Below are positions 18,408 through 26,781 of a DNA stretch of 64,000 nucleotides, piece after piece. Positions within the stretch are counted from its first letter, which is position 1, and each line of letters opens with the position of its first letter. The position numbers and the translations under genes were made by a program. The notes beneath the pieces were generated by a model, which worked only from the letters and a program-made list of their open reading frames with translations, had not been told where the DNA came from and did not search any database. This DNA is from Pseudomonas sp. RSB 5.4 (lineage in GTDB: Bacteria > Pseudomonadota > Gammaproteobacteria > Pseudomonadales > Pseudomonadaceae): NCBI RefSeq assembly GCF_037126175.1, contig NZ_CP146986.1:2384501-2448500 (forward strand), read 5' to 3'.

Positions 18408-19406
18408 ATGACATTGCCCAGCGAAATGACCCGTATCGAAATCACCCAACCCGGTGGCCCCGAAGTCTTGCAGGCCAAACACGTGCCCCTGCCCGTCGCC
18501 GCAGCCGGTGAAGTGCTGATTCGCGTGCATGCCGCCGGGATCAACCGCCCCGACGCCCTGCAACGGGCCGGCAAATACCCAATGAAGCCCGGAATGAATC
18601 CGATTCCCGGCCTGGAAGTGGCCGGCGAAGTCGTGGCGCTGGGCGCCGGCGTCAGCGAGTTTGCCGTGGGCGACAAGGTTTGCGCGCTGACCAACGGTAG
18701 CGGTTACGCCGAGTACTGCACTGTCCCGGCCGGACAAACCCTGCCGATCCCCGATGGTCTGGATTGGGTGCAGGCAGCCGCCATCCCGGAAACCTTCTTT
18801 ACCGTGTGGGCCAACCTGTTCGGCCTCGGTAACGCTCAGCGCGGTCAGCGGGTGCTGATCCACGGCGGCACCAGCGGCATCGGCACTACCGCGCTGATGC
18901 TCTGCCGCGAATTCGGCATCGAAGCCTTTGCCACGGCCGGCAGCGCGGATAAATGCGCGGCCATCAGCGAACTGGGTGGCCAGCCGATCAATTATCGCGA
19001 GCAGGACTTCGCCGCGGTCATCGCCGAAAAGACTGCAGGTCAAGGGGTAAACGCGGTTCTCGATATCATGGGTGCTTCGTACCTCAACGGTAATGTCAGC
19101 GCATTGGCAATGGATGGCCGGCTGGTAATGCTCGGCTTTCTCGGCGGCGGACGGGCCAACGACGTCGACCTGCTGGCGATCATGGCCAAACGCGCGGTGA
19201 TCACGGGTTCGTTGCTGCGTGCGCGTACCTCGGAGGAAAAGGCCGCAATTGCCGAGCAACTGCGCGAACACGTGTGGCCGGTGCTGGCCGCCGGGCGCTG
19301 CCTGCCGATCATCGACAAGGTCTACTCGCTGAACGATGCGGCCCAGGCGCATGCACGCATGGAAGGTGGCGATCACATTGGCAAAATTGTGCTGCGGGTG
19401 GACTGA
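18408..19406 (+). CDS. NAD(P)H:quinone oxidoreductase, zinc-independent MDR family
   Basis: A 332-residue medium-chain reductase. The GroES-like N-domain has VLIRVHAAGINRPDALQRAG. The nucleotide-binding loop is VLIHGGTSGIGTTALML, an AxxGxxG-type variant. The zinc ligands of alcohol dehydrogenases are absent, as in quinone oxidoreductases (PIG3 and QorA types). These enzymes reduce quinones with NADPH. The ATG at 18408 follows AGGA at 6 bases; ATG 18426 is an alternative. The divergent LysR gene probably controls it. Confidence 0.88.
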   Translation: MTLPSEMTRIEITQPGGPEVLQAKHVPLPVAAAGEVLIRVHAAGINRPDALQRAGKYPMKPGMNPIPGLEVAGEVVALGAGVSEFAVGDKVCALTNGSGYAEYCTVPAGQTLPIPDGLDWVQAAAIPETFFTVWANLFGLGNAQRGQRVLIHGGTSGIGTTALMLCREFGIEAFATAGSADKCAAISELGGQPINYREQDFAAVIAEKTAGQGVNAVLDIMGASYLNGNVSALAMDGRLVMLGFLGGGRANDVDLLAIMAKRAVITGSLLRARTSEEKAAIAEQLREHVWPVLAAGRCLPIIDKVYSLNDAAQAHARMEGGDHIGKIVLRVD

Positions 19407-19515
19407 GCCGCAGCATTTTGTAATCGTTGCAAGCACACGGCGGTCGAAAAAGTCACGCGCAGGCGGAGGCTTCTGGTAAAAAGCCTTCTTTGTCTGCGTT
19501 GTGGTGAACCGTTTA

Positions 19516-20460
19516 ATGTTCCTGTCCTTCATGACTCGTTTGCGTCGTCGCCGTCTGGCGTTCGCCTGCATGGCTGCGCTGATCATTGGCGTGCCGACGA
19601 GTTGTGCGGTGCTCGAACACACCGAGCGCAAACTGCTGTTTCGCATCGAACCGGGCACGGCCGGCTGGTATCACGGCTTGCCGGGCAGCGTGCAGGAACT
19701 CGACTTGCAGCCCAAGAGCTTCAAGGCCGGGCAGAATATTCATGCCTGGTGGTGGCCGGCAGAAAAAACCAATGCCCCGGCAATCCTCTATCTGCATGGC
19801 GTGCGCTGGAACCTCACCGGGCAGTTGTTCCGTATCGAACAACTGCGCGCGGCCGGCTACTCGGTACTGGCCATCGACTACCGTGGTTTCGGCCAGAGCA
19901 AGGGTGATCTGCCTTCAGAAAGCAGCGTGTACGAAGATGCTCGTGTGGCGTGGGAACGTTTCAAACTGCTGCAGCCCGACCCGAGCAAGCGCCTGATCTA
20001 CGGTCACTCCCTGGGCGGTGCGGTGGCGATTGATCTGGCCGCCGAACTCGGCCAGGACGCGGCTCGGGACCATACCCCGCTGCCGGTCAAAGGCCTGGTG
20101 ATCGAGTCGACTTTCACCTCTCTCGCCGATGTGGCGGCGGCGGTGGCCAACACTTCGCTGCCGGTACGCTGGCTGCTGTCGCAGAAATTCGACTCCATCG
20201 ACAAGATCGCCGAGATTCACATGCCACTGCTGGTGGTGCACGGCATGGCCGACGCGTTTGTGCCGCCGCGCTTCAGCGAGCAACTGTTCAACGCCGCCCA
20301 ACAACCAAAGCGACTGCTCTTGGTGCCGGGAGCCACCCACAACAACAGCATGGCGCTGGGCGGACAGAATTATCGCAAGGCAATTGATGCGCTGATGCAG
20401 TTCAAACCCGCGCCCCACGTCGCAGGACCCGCGCTGGCACGCAGCGCACAGGACTCCTAG
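19516..20460 (+). CDS. alpha/beta hydrolase with N-terminal membrane or signal segment
   Basis: About 314 residues. The N-terminus carries basic residues then a hydrophobic stretch (LAFACMAALIIGVPTSCAVL); the Cys may be lipidated, but the preceding PTS fits the lipobox poorly. The hydrolase core has LYLHGVRWNL, nucleophile elbow GHSLGG, ESTFTSLADV, the acid in HGMADAFVPP and the base in PGATHNNSM. Relatives are ABHD13/17-like serine hydrolases; the substrate is unknown. Starts at GTG 19501, ATG 19516 and ATG 19531 are all possible. Its TAG stop overlaps the stop of the convergent ABC exporter within CTAG. Confidence 0.82.
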   Translation: MFLSFMTRLRRRRLAFACMAALIIGVPTSCAVLEHTERKLLFRIEPGTAGWYHGLPGSVQELDLQPKSFKAGQNIHAWWWPAEKTNAPAILYLHGVRWNLTGQLFRIEQLRAAGYSVLAIDYRGFGQSKGDLPSESSVYEDARVAWERFKLLQPDPSKRLIYGHSLGGAVAIDLAAELGQDAARDHTPLPVKGLVIESTFTSLADVAAAVANTSLPVRWLLSQKFDSIDKIAEIHMPLLVVHGMADAFVPPRFSEQLFNAAQQPKRLLLVPGATHNNSMALGGQNYRKAIDALMQFKPAPHVAGPALARSAQDS

Positions 20461-22268
20461 CGATAGCCGCGAGCCTGCAGATCAAACAGCTTGGCATAGT
20501 GTCCATCGGCGGCGATCAGGCTGTCGTGATCGCCCTGCTCCAGTATCCGTCCGCCCTCCAGCACCATGATCTGATCGGCGTTGCGCACGCTGGAAAAGCG
20601 ATGGGAGATCAGCAGGGTCATGCGCCCTTCGGTGTGCTGGCTGAAATGCTCGAACACTGCCGCTTCCGCCGCCGGATCCAGCGCCGAGGTCGGTTCGTCG
20701 AGGATCAGGATGTCGGCATCGCGGCGCATATAGGCCCGGGACAAGGCAATCTTCTGCCATTGCCCACCCGACAACTCCTGACCGCCGGCAAACCAGCGGC
20801 CCAACTGCGTGGCGTAGCCGCGGTCGAGCCCTTCGATGAACGGCGCGGCCATTCCCTCGGCGGCCGCTGACTTCCAGCGTTGTTCTTCATTGAACGCCGA
20901 GGTATCCCCCACGCCGATGTTTTCACCCACAGTGAACTGGTAGCGAATGTAATCCTGAAAAATCACGCCGATACGCCGACGCAAGGTGATCTCTTCCCAA
21001 TCCTGCAAATCGCTGCCATCGAGCAGAATGCGCCCCTGATCCGGCCGATACAGGCGGGTCAGCAATTTGATCAGCGTGGTCTTGCCTGAGCCGTTCTCCC
21101 CTACCAGCGCCACGCTCTTGCCCGGCACCAAGTGCAGGTCGATACCTTCCAGCGCTGCACGGGTTGCTCCGGGATAACGGAAACCGACGTTTTCAAAGCG
21201 CAGGCCATCGCCCGGTTGCGCGCCGACAGTGAGGTGACCGGAATCGGCCAGCACCGGTTCGGCCAGGTATTCGTACAGATTCGACAAGTACAGACCGTCC
21301 TCGTACAAGCCGCTGATCGCACTCAGGCTGCTGCTGACCGCACTCTGGCCCTGCTTGAACAGCACCAGGTACATGGTCATCTGGCCGAGACTGATATTGC
21401 CGTGCACGGCATCGATCACCACCCAGGCGTAAGCCAGATAGAACGCCCCGGTGCCGAGCAATCCAAGACCGAAGCCCCAACCATCGCGACGCAACGTCAG
21501 GCGCCGATCCTCAGCGTAGAGCTTGGCGAAGGTGTCCCGATAACGCTGCAACAGCAACGGCGCGAAGCCGAACAGCTTGACCTCTTTGATATAGGCCTCA
21601 TGGGACAGCAAGGTTTCGATGTAATTTTGCTGCCGACTCTCCGGGGCCCGGCGGGTGAACAAGCGGAAAGCGTCGCCGGAAAAATGCGCCTCGGCAAAGA
21701 ACACCGGCAACGCGCCGATCACCAGTAAGACCAGCGCCCACGGCGAAAAATGCACCAGCAGCACACCGAAGCTGATCAACATGATCAGGTTCTGGATCAG
21801 CCCCAGCGACTTCATCACCAACGCCAGCGGCCGGGTCGAAGCTTCGCGGCGCACGCGGACCAGTTTGTCGTAGAACTCGGAATTCTCGAACTGCACCAGC
21901 GACAGGGTCTGCGCCTTCTCCAGAATCAGCGTGTTGACCTTCTGCCCCAACTGCACCCGCAGCAACGACTGTTGCACCGAGAGCGCCCGTTGCGTGCCGG
22001 ACAACAGCGCCAATACCCCCGCCTCCATCAACACATAACGCAACACCGGCCACAGTGGCGCATCGCCCTGCTGCGCGTGCAACTGCATCGCCGTCACGAC
22101 CGCATCGACAATGCGCTGGCCCAGCCACGCAGCCAGCGCCGGCAGAACGCCGGCAATCAGGGTCGCCAGCACCAACCCCAGAAACAACCCGCGTGATGTC
22201 GCCCAGACCAGCAACAGGGCGCGCCGGGCCTGATCGAACAGGGCGTTGAAGCGGGAAATCAAAGGCAT
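20457..22268 (-). CDS. ABC exporter, fused permease and ATPase half-transporter
   Basis: A 603-residue type-I exporter subunit: six membrane helices in residues about 20-310, then the nucleotide-binding domain with Walker A GENGSGKTT at 390-398, signature LSGGQWQKIA and Walker B DILILDEPTSALD. The H-loop is ISHRFSSVR. It must dimerise to function; the substrate is not inferable. The Q-loop and signature are intact, so it should be active. It is a single gene facing the hydrolase at its 3' end and with the VOC gene divergent on the other side. Confidence 0.88.
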   Translation of the reverse strand: MPLISRFNALFDQARRALLLVWATSRGLFLGLVLATLIAGVLPALAAWLGQRIVDAVVTAMQLHAQQGDAPLWPVLRYVLMEAGVLALLSGTQRALSVQQSLLRVQLGQKVNTLILEKAQTLSLVQFENSEFYDKLVRVRREASTRPLALVMKSLGLIQNLIMLISFGVLLVHFSPWALVLLVIGALPVFFAEAHFSGDAFRLFTRRAPESRQQNYIETLLSHEAYIKEVKLFGFAPLLLQRYRDTFAKLYAEDRRLTLRRDGWGFGLGLLGTGAFYLAYAWVVIDAVHGNISLGQMTMYLVLFKQGQSAVSSSLSAISGLYEDGLYLSNLYEYLAEPVLADSGHLTVGAQPGDGLRFENVGFRYPGATRAALEGIDLHLVPGKSVALVGENGSGKTTLIKLLTRLYRPDQGRILLDGSDLQDWEEITLRRRIGVIFQDYIRYQFTVGENIGVGDTSAFNEEQRWKSAAAEGMAAPFIEGLDRGYATQLGRWFAGGQELSGGQWQKIALSRAYMRRDADILILDEPTSALDPAAEAAVFEHFSQHTEGRMTLLISHRFSSVRNADQIMVLEGGRILEQGDHDSLIAADGHYAKLFDLQARGYR

Positions 22269-22470
22269 GGCAGATCAAGCTCGACAGGTCGTACAGGGTG
22301 TCATGGTACTCCGCAGGTTTTATCCGTGCTGAAGCGCGGCGTTTTCAGAAGAAAAACATCTGGAAAAACTCTGGCCGTTGCGGCGTCCAATGCTTTGCTA
22401 TGGTTTAACCGCCTTTCGCGGAACCTGGCGAACATCGCCTCTCTCCGCACCTACTGCCAGGAACGCCATC

Positions 22471-22884
22471 ATGCGAATCAATCCCTACCTGATCTTCAAC
22501 GGCAACTGCCGCGAGGCCTTCACCTTTTACGAACAAGCCTTGCAGGGCAAACTCGAAGCAATGATGACCTTCGGCGAAACACCCGCCGCCGAACACGTAC
22601 CGAAAGAGCACCACCATCTGGTCATCCATACCTGCCTGAAGGTGGGCGACCAGATGATCATGGCCTCCGACACCACGCCTGACCGGCCAACCGGGGGCAT
22701 GAGCGGTTGCTCGATTTCACTCAACGTCGACAGCATTGCTGAAGCCGAGCGGGTGTTTAATGCGCTGGCCAAGGACGCTCGCGTCGACATGCCGCTGGAA
22801 ACCACATTCTGGGCCGCCCGTTTCGGCATGCTGGTCGATCGCTTTGGCGTGTCATGGATGGTTAATTGCGAGAGCGACCAGTGA
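22471..22884 (+). CDS. VOC-superfamily protein, PhnB-like
   Basis: A 137-residue protein of the vicinal-oxygen-chelate fold (3-demethylubiquinone methyltransferase-like / PhnB group). Evidence is the start MRINPYLIFNGNCREAFTFY and the closing FWAARFGMLVDRFGVSWMVN. Function of this group is mostly unknown; some bind metals through His/Glu. The ATG at 22471 follows CAGGAA; an ATG 31 codons upstream lies in sequence without the fold. It ends at a terminator shared with the convergent secreted protein. Confidence 0.85.
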   Translation: MRINPYLIFNGNCREAFTFYEQALQGKLEAMMTFGETPAAEHVPKEHHHLVIHTCLKVGDQMIMASDTTPDRPTGGMSGCSISLNVDSIAEAERVFNALAKDARVDMPLETTFWAARFGMLVDRFGVSWMVNCESDQ

Positions 22885-22906
22885 CGCTGACATTTCAGCA
22901 GACATG

Positions 22907-22938
22907 AAAAAGCCCAACCTCTTCAGGTCGGGCTTTTT
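22907..22938. terminator. bidirectional intrinsic terminator
   Basis: Stem AGCCCAACCT / AGGTCGGGCT with one A-C mismatch, A-run on the left and T-run on the right. It serves the VOC gene and the convergent gene ending at 22942. Confidence 0.8.
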
Positions 22939-22941
22939 GGT

Positions 22942-23271
22942 TTATCGCTGGGCCAGCTCATGCCGCACGCATTGTTCGTAATAGGTCTGCTTGACCGCCG
23001 CCGGCTTGAGTTTCGACGTGCTGTTGTAGGTCTGCTCGGTAATCCCCATCGCCGTCATGCGCATCCACGGTTGCTGGAACTTGCGCACCTGCAACTGCTT
23101 GCGCGCGCCATACAACGAGATCCCCGACAGCTTCGACTGCTGCGCTCCGGCAGCGATGTCCGAGCCCCAGGTACAGGCAAACCGATGACTCTTGCTCAAC
23201 TCCCTCGCGTCAATGGCTGAAGCGAAGGCAGCCAGGGAAAGCGTTGCAACGGTTATGACAATCGTCCGCAT
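22942..23271 (-). CDS. small secreted hypothetical protein
   Basis: A 109-residue protein with an N-terminal signal peptide (MRTIVITVATLSLAAFASA, cleavage near residue 19). The mature part is basic with two cysteines (FACTWG, YEQCVR) that could pair. No recognised domain. It is adjacent to the rtcA end but on the same strand after a 106-base gap, so probably unrelated to RNA repair. Confidence 0.7.
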   Translation of the reverse strand: MRTIVITVATLSLAAFASAIDARELSKSHRFACTWGSDIAAGAQQSKLSGISLYGARKQLQVRKFQQPWMRMTAMGITEQTYNSTSKLKPAAVKQTYYEQCVRHELAQR

Positions 23272-23377
23272 ATAGCCAACCTAACCTTTTGAAAAAAGGC
23301 GAGTTTGCCGGGGAAGCCCAAGCCTGTGGGCCAGCAAATTGCCGCTTTTCCGAGATTGACCTGTGCCTGCGCCGTGA

Positions 23378-24406
23378 TCAGCGGATACTGCGGACCTCAA
23401 CCCGCAGACACTCGGCGCCCTCCTCCGAACATTCGATATTCACCAGCAAGAAGCGCTCGATCACCGCGATGTTGCTGTGCAGATGCTCGGTCATCCTTGG
23501 GGTGGTGAATGATCCGCCACCGGCCAGCGCCATCGGCAGCAGCAACTGGTCGGCGAGGTGTTCCGCCACCGCAGCGTCACTGCGCAACCAGTCTGCCGCC
23601 TGATTGATTGCGCTATCAGCGACCTTCTCCGCCCGTAACAACACCTGGCCAAAGGCACTGAAGACTTCGGTGACCTGCTCGAACACGTACTCCAGCAACA
23701 ACACATTACCGGGGCCACGCGCCGGATCGAGCGTGATCGACTGCAAGGTTTCCGATGACCAGTTCAGGCGTTTGGCCACCCGATTCAGTTCTCGCTCGGC
23801 GACAGTCGGTGCGAGACCGGCCGTCAGCGCCATTGCTTGATGCGACAGCAACGCCCCGCGCTCACACAGATCAAGTCGCGTCAGTTGCGACGGCTGCACC
23901 GTGACGTCGATCTCACCACCACCGGCCGGGACGAAGCCGTAACGCAACAGATCCAGCTCAATGCCGGCCCCCATGCGTCGCATCAGCGGCAACCAACTGC
24001 GCGTGAGGAAATCGGCAGGCGGCGCCAATGGATTATGCGTACCGCCGCTGATCCGTACGCGACTTGTGCCCGGCGCCTGCAACAACGCCGGCAGCAATGT
24101 CTGCAACACCAACATGCAACTACCGGCCGTGCCGATCGAAAACCGGTAATCACCCGAACGAATCGTTCCCGGCTCAAAATACAGCGCCTGCGAGCCCAGC
24201 TCCGCTCCCGCGATCCGTGCGCCGCAGACTTCGGCGGCCGCCATCACCGCCGTCAAATGCTGGCGTAACAATCCCGGCCGACTGCGGCGGGCACGAATCT
24301 GTTTAATGCGAAACGCCTGGCCCGTCACCATCGACAGGCTCAGCGCGCTGCGCAACACCTGACCGCCGCCAATCGCGCCGTCCAGTTCAATCACTTGCGG
24401 TTCCAT
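23378..24406 (-). CDS. rtcA: RNA 3'-terminal phosphate cyclase RtcA
   Basis: A 342-residue cyclase that converts RNA 3'-phosphate ends to 2',3'-cyclic phosphate using ATP, through an adenylated histidine. The opening MEPQVIELDGAIGGGQVLRS has the family GGGQ signature; SGGTHNPLAPPADFL is the conserved loop; the likely adenylated histidine is H310 in EHLHSN, one residue from E. coli His309. It is the last gene of the rsr-ncRNA-rtcB-rlaP-rtcA unit, 8 bases after the nucleotidyltransferase stop. RtcA products are substrates for ligation by RtcB. Expression is expected to depend on RtcR and sigma-54. Confidence 0.95.
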   Translation of the reverse strand: MEPQVIELDGAIGGGQVLRSALSLSMVTGQAFRIKQIRARRSRPGLLRQHLTAVMAAAEVCGARIAGAELGSQALYFEPGTIRSGDYRFSIGTAGSCMLVLQTLLPALLQAPGTSRVRISGGTHNPLAPPADFLTRSWLPLMRRMGAGIELDLLRYGFVPAGGGEIDVTVQPSQLTRLDLCERGALLSHQAMALTAGLAPTVAERELNRVAKRLNWSSETLQSITLDPARGPGNVLLLEYVFEQVTEVFSAFGQVLLRAEKVADSAINQAADWLRSDAAVAEHLADQLLLPMALAGGGSFTTPRMTEHLHSNIAVIERFLLVNIECSEEGAECLRVEVRSIR

Positions 24407-24414
24407 TTCAATCC

Positions 24415-25203
24415 TTACGCATACAACCCGACGATGTCCCTGAGGTAGTCATCCAGTTGTCGCGAGTCTTCCTGAGTTCTGAGTAGTGTGGGCACGTCGC
24501 GTTCGAGTTCGGCCGTGATGAACCTGTGCAGCGCCGCACGACGCGGGCCGTAGGCGCGCTCGTCGGCATTGCGTTTAAGTGCCAGCAGTTCGTCGACTTC
24601 AGCGAGCAGTGCGCGGTCGTCGACCGTGGTCAGCAGGTCGGCGAAGGTCATCGGTGGACGCCCACGCCCCTGATCGATCCAGCGCACCGCCAGCAACGGC
24701 CGCAGCACGTAGAAGTACTTCTTGAACCGCACGCTGTCGCCTTGCAGGTACTGGCGAAAGTTGTTTTTCGCCATCGACAGATAGTGGTTGCGGGCTGCCG
24801 GCGGGCTGTAGAACGCTTCGGCCAGCTCCCGCAGTTGCGCAACCTGCGCGCTTTCGCTGCGGTATACCAATGGCGAGTCGAGCCACTCCAGCAGCGTCGG
24901 GTTGGACTTGCGCAACAACCCGAGGGTCTTGCGCAGTTCCCAGCCGCTGACATCCAGCTCATCGTCCAATGGCCGCTCGATCACATCGCGCGGCGTGTCG
25001 ACCTGAACGAACCACTGCGGTTTTTCCACATACACAAACCGTACGTCGTAGTCACTATCGGTCGAGGCAAAGCCCCAGGCCCGACTGCCGGACTCACAGG
25101 CGTATAACACCGTGACGTTGCGCTCACGCTCTATACGCGCCAACTCTTCCAGTACCCGCGCACGCATCGTGTCGCAAAGCGGGTGGCGTTCTTCGAATTC
25201 CAT
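24415..25203 (-). CDS. RlaP-family nucleotidyltransferase of RNA-repair operons
   Basis: A 262-residue polymerase-beta-type nucleotidyltransferase. The catalytic motif GSRAWG (39-44) followed by the DSDYD acidic pair (49-53) is plain, and the helical C-terminal domain has the family segment NPTLLEWLDSPLVY. This matches the RlaP group (COG3541 type) that comparative genomics links to RtcB/RtcA operons; its RNA substrate and the nucleotide transferred are not established to my knowledge. The ATG at 25203 follows AAGGAG, better than a frame extending 49 codons back into rtcB. It lies 14 bases after the rtcB stop and 8 before rtcA, clearly in the same operon. Confidence 0.85.
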   Translation of the reverse strand: MEFEERHPLCDTMRARVLEELARIERERNVTVLYACESGSRAWGFASTDSDYDVRFVYVEKPQWFVQVDTPRDVIERPLDDELDVSGWELRKTLGLLRKSNPTLLEWLDSPLVYRSESAQVAQLRELAEAFYSPPAARNHYLSMAKNNFRQYLQGDSVRFKKYFYVLRPLLAVRWIDQGRGRPPMTFADLLTTVDDRALLAEVDELLALKRNADERAYGPRRAALHRFITAELERDVPTLLRTQEDSRQLDDYLRDIVGLYA

Positions 25204-25217
25204 GCTTGCTGCTCCTT

Positions 25218-26444
25218 TTATCCTTTGACGCACACCACTTGCCGCAGGGTGTGCAGCACTTCCACCAGCTCGCGCTGGGCGTGCATGACTTTGTCGATGT
25301 CCTTGTAGGCCATCGGAATTTCGTCGATCACCGCTTCGTCCTTGCGGCACTCCACATGCGCCGTGGCGCGGATCTGATCCTCGACGGTGAAGGTGTTCCT
25401 GGCCTTGGTGCGGCTCATGGTCCGGCCGGCGCCGTGGCTGCAGGAGTTGAACGACTCTTCGTTGCCCAGGCCGCGCACAATGAAACTCTTGGCGCCCATC
25501 GAGCCCGGAATGATCCCTAGCTCACCTTTCTTCGCCGACACCGCGCCTTTGCGAGTGACCAATACTTCTTCGCCGAAATGCCGCTCTTTCTGCACGTAGT
25601 TGTGGTGGCAGTTGACCGCTTCCAGCGCCACCTCGAACGGCTTGCGAATGATCTGGCGCGTGGCCTGAATCACCGCACGCATCATCAGTTCGCGGTTCTG
25701 TCTGGCGAAGTCCTGCGCCCAACTCACCGCTTCCACGTAATCATCGAAATGCTGGCTGCCTTCTTCGAAGTACGCCAGGTCGCGATCCGGCAGGTTGGCG
25801 ATGTGTTGCCGCATATCCGCCTGAGCCATCTGAATGAACAGGTTGCCAATGGCGTTACCGACACCGCGAGAGCCACTGTGCAACATGAACCAGACCCGGT
25901 TGGCTTCATCCAGGCACACTTCAATGAAGTGGTTACCGCTGCCGAGCGTGCCCAGATGGCCACGGTTGTTGGTGTTGGCCAGTTTCGGGTACTTGTCGGT
26001 GATCAGTTTGAAACGTGGCTGAAGCCCCGCCCAGGCCTGATCGGCTTGCTGCGGAATCTCGTCCCATGCGCCCTTGTCGCGCCGCGAACGGTTCGAACTG
26101 CGGCCATGGGGCACCGCTTGCTCGATGGCGCTGCGCAGACCTTGCAGGTTGTCCGGCAGGTCGGCAGCGGTCAGCGACGTGCGTGCGGCGATCATGCCGC
26201 AACCGATGTCCACGCCGACGGCCGCCGGGATGATCGCAGCCACCGTCGGAATCACGCTGCCAATGGTCGAGCCCTTGCCCAGATGCACATCCGGCATTAC
26301 CGCCAGATGCTTGAAGATGAACGGCATCTTTGCGGTGTTCATCAGTTGCTCGCGGGCCTCGGTTTCTACCGGGACGCCTTCGGTCCAGAGTTTGATCGGC
26401 TTGCCGTTGGCGACTTCGAGCAGTTGGTAAGTGTGTTCTTTCAT
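25218..26444 (-). CDS. rtcB: RNA-splicing ligase RtcB
   Basis: A 408-residue GTP- and Mn-dependent ligase joining RNA 2',3'-cyclic phosphate or 3'-phosphate ends to 5'-OH ends. All landmarks are present: GVDIGCGMIA with the metal-binding Cys, SGNHFIEV, HSGSRGVGNAIG, NCHHNYV and the guanylylated His337 in SHGAGR, the same number as E. coli His337. The ATG at 26444 begins MKEHTYQLLEV; a longer frame reaching 26591 runs through the non-coding RNA and is rejected. It follows the YrlA-like RNA and precedes the nucleotidyltransferase. Known roles include tRNA and rRNA repair after stress cleavage. Confidence 0.96.
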   Translation of the reverse strand: MKEHTYQLLEVANGKPIKLWTEGVPVETEAREQLMNTAKMPFIFKHLAVMPDVHLGKGSTIGSVIPTVAAIIPAAVGVDIGCGMIAARTSLTAADLPDNLQGLRSAIEQAVPHGRSSNRSRRDKGAWDEIPQQADQAWAGLQPRFKLITDKYPKLANTNNRGHLGTLGSGNHFIEVCLDEANRVWFMLHSGSRGVGNAIGNLFIQMAQADMRQHIANLPDRDLAYFEEGSQHFDDYVEAVSWAQDFARQNRELMMRAVIQATRQIIRKPFEVALEAVNCHHNYVQKERHFGEEVLVTRKGAVSAKKGELGIIPGSMGAKSFIVRGLGNEESFNSCSHGAGRTMSRTKARNTFTVEDQIRATAHVECRKDEAVIDEIPMAYKDIDKVMHAQRELVEVLHTLRQVVCVKG

Positions 26445-26540
26445 TTCTCTATTCTTTATTCGTTGGCCGATGATTCGGCGTTGTTCCGTCATGTGCAGCG
26501 ACAAAAAAACAGACACTGTGGCTCTGCCAGTCGAGGCCCC

Positions 26541-26760
26541 CGTTGCCGGGGCGGGATTCGAACCCGCGTTCCGATGGAGTACCTGTTGCATTCGCTGCCT
26601 TCTTTTTCAATTAAGGTGGCACGACAAAAGTTGATGACTGTTGCGCGTTGCCGCGCACCGGGGTTAACCGGCCTCAGATGTACAGCCATCAGGCATTCGT
26701 GCCGTCACACACGCTGACAAGGGTTTGATGAGACGTCTTGGATGTAGTCCCACCGGCATT
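26541..26760 (-). ncRNA. YrlA-like Y RNA with tRNA-mimic module
   Basis: Between rsr and rtcB, not translated. On the transcript, TGCCGG (from 26758) pairs with CCGGCA (ending 26544) as an acceptor-like stem. Immediately inside it is a T arm with a perfect 5-bp stem GCGGG / CCCGC and the canonical loop TTCGAAT (26551-26567). The centre holds a long irregular stem: GGCACGA / TCGTGCC (26697-26703 with 26618-26624), a small internal loop, then the 10-bp TGATGGCTGT / ACAGTCATCA (26682-26691 with 26632-26641, one G-U), topped by a GCGCG-GCAA-CGCGC hairpin. Bacterial Y RNAs of the YrlA type combine a Ro-binding stem with a tRNA-like fold and sit between rsr and rtcB. Transcript ends are estimates. 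Confidence 0.7.
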
Positions 26761-26781
26761 CAGCGCCTGTGACAAATCAAT

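Noticed and set aside
24415..25203. MNT-type antitoxin nucleotidyltransferase
   Set aside because: The protein is longer, has the RlaP-type helical half and lies inside an RNA-repair operon with no HEPN partner.
26445..26591. An N-terminal extension of RtcB by 49 codons
   Set aside because: The extra residues come from the T-arm region of the RNA and lack similarity to RtcB; MKEHTYQLLEV is the normal family start.
26541..26760. A genuine tRNA gene between rsr and rtcB
   Set aside because: T arm and acceptor-like stem are present, but no D arm, anticodon arm or encoded CCA; the middle is a long stem, so a tRNA mimic is the better call.
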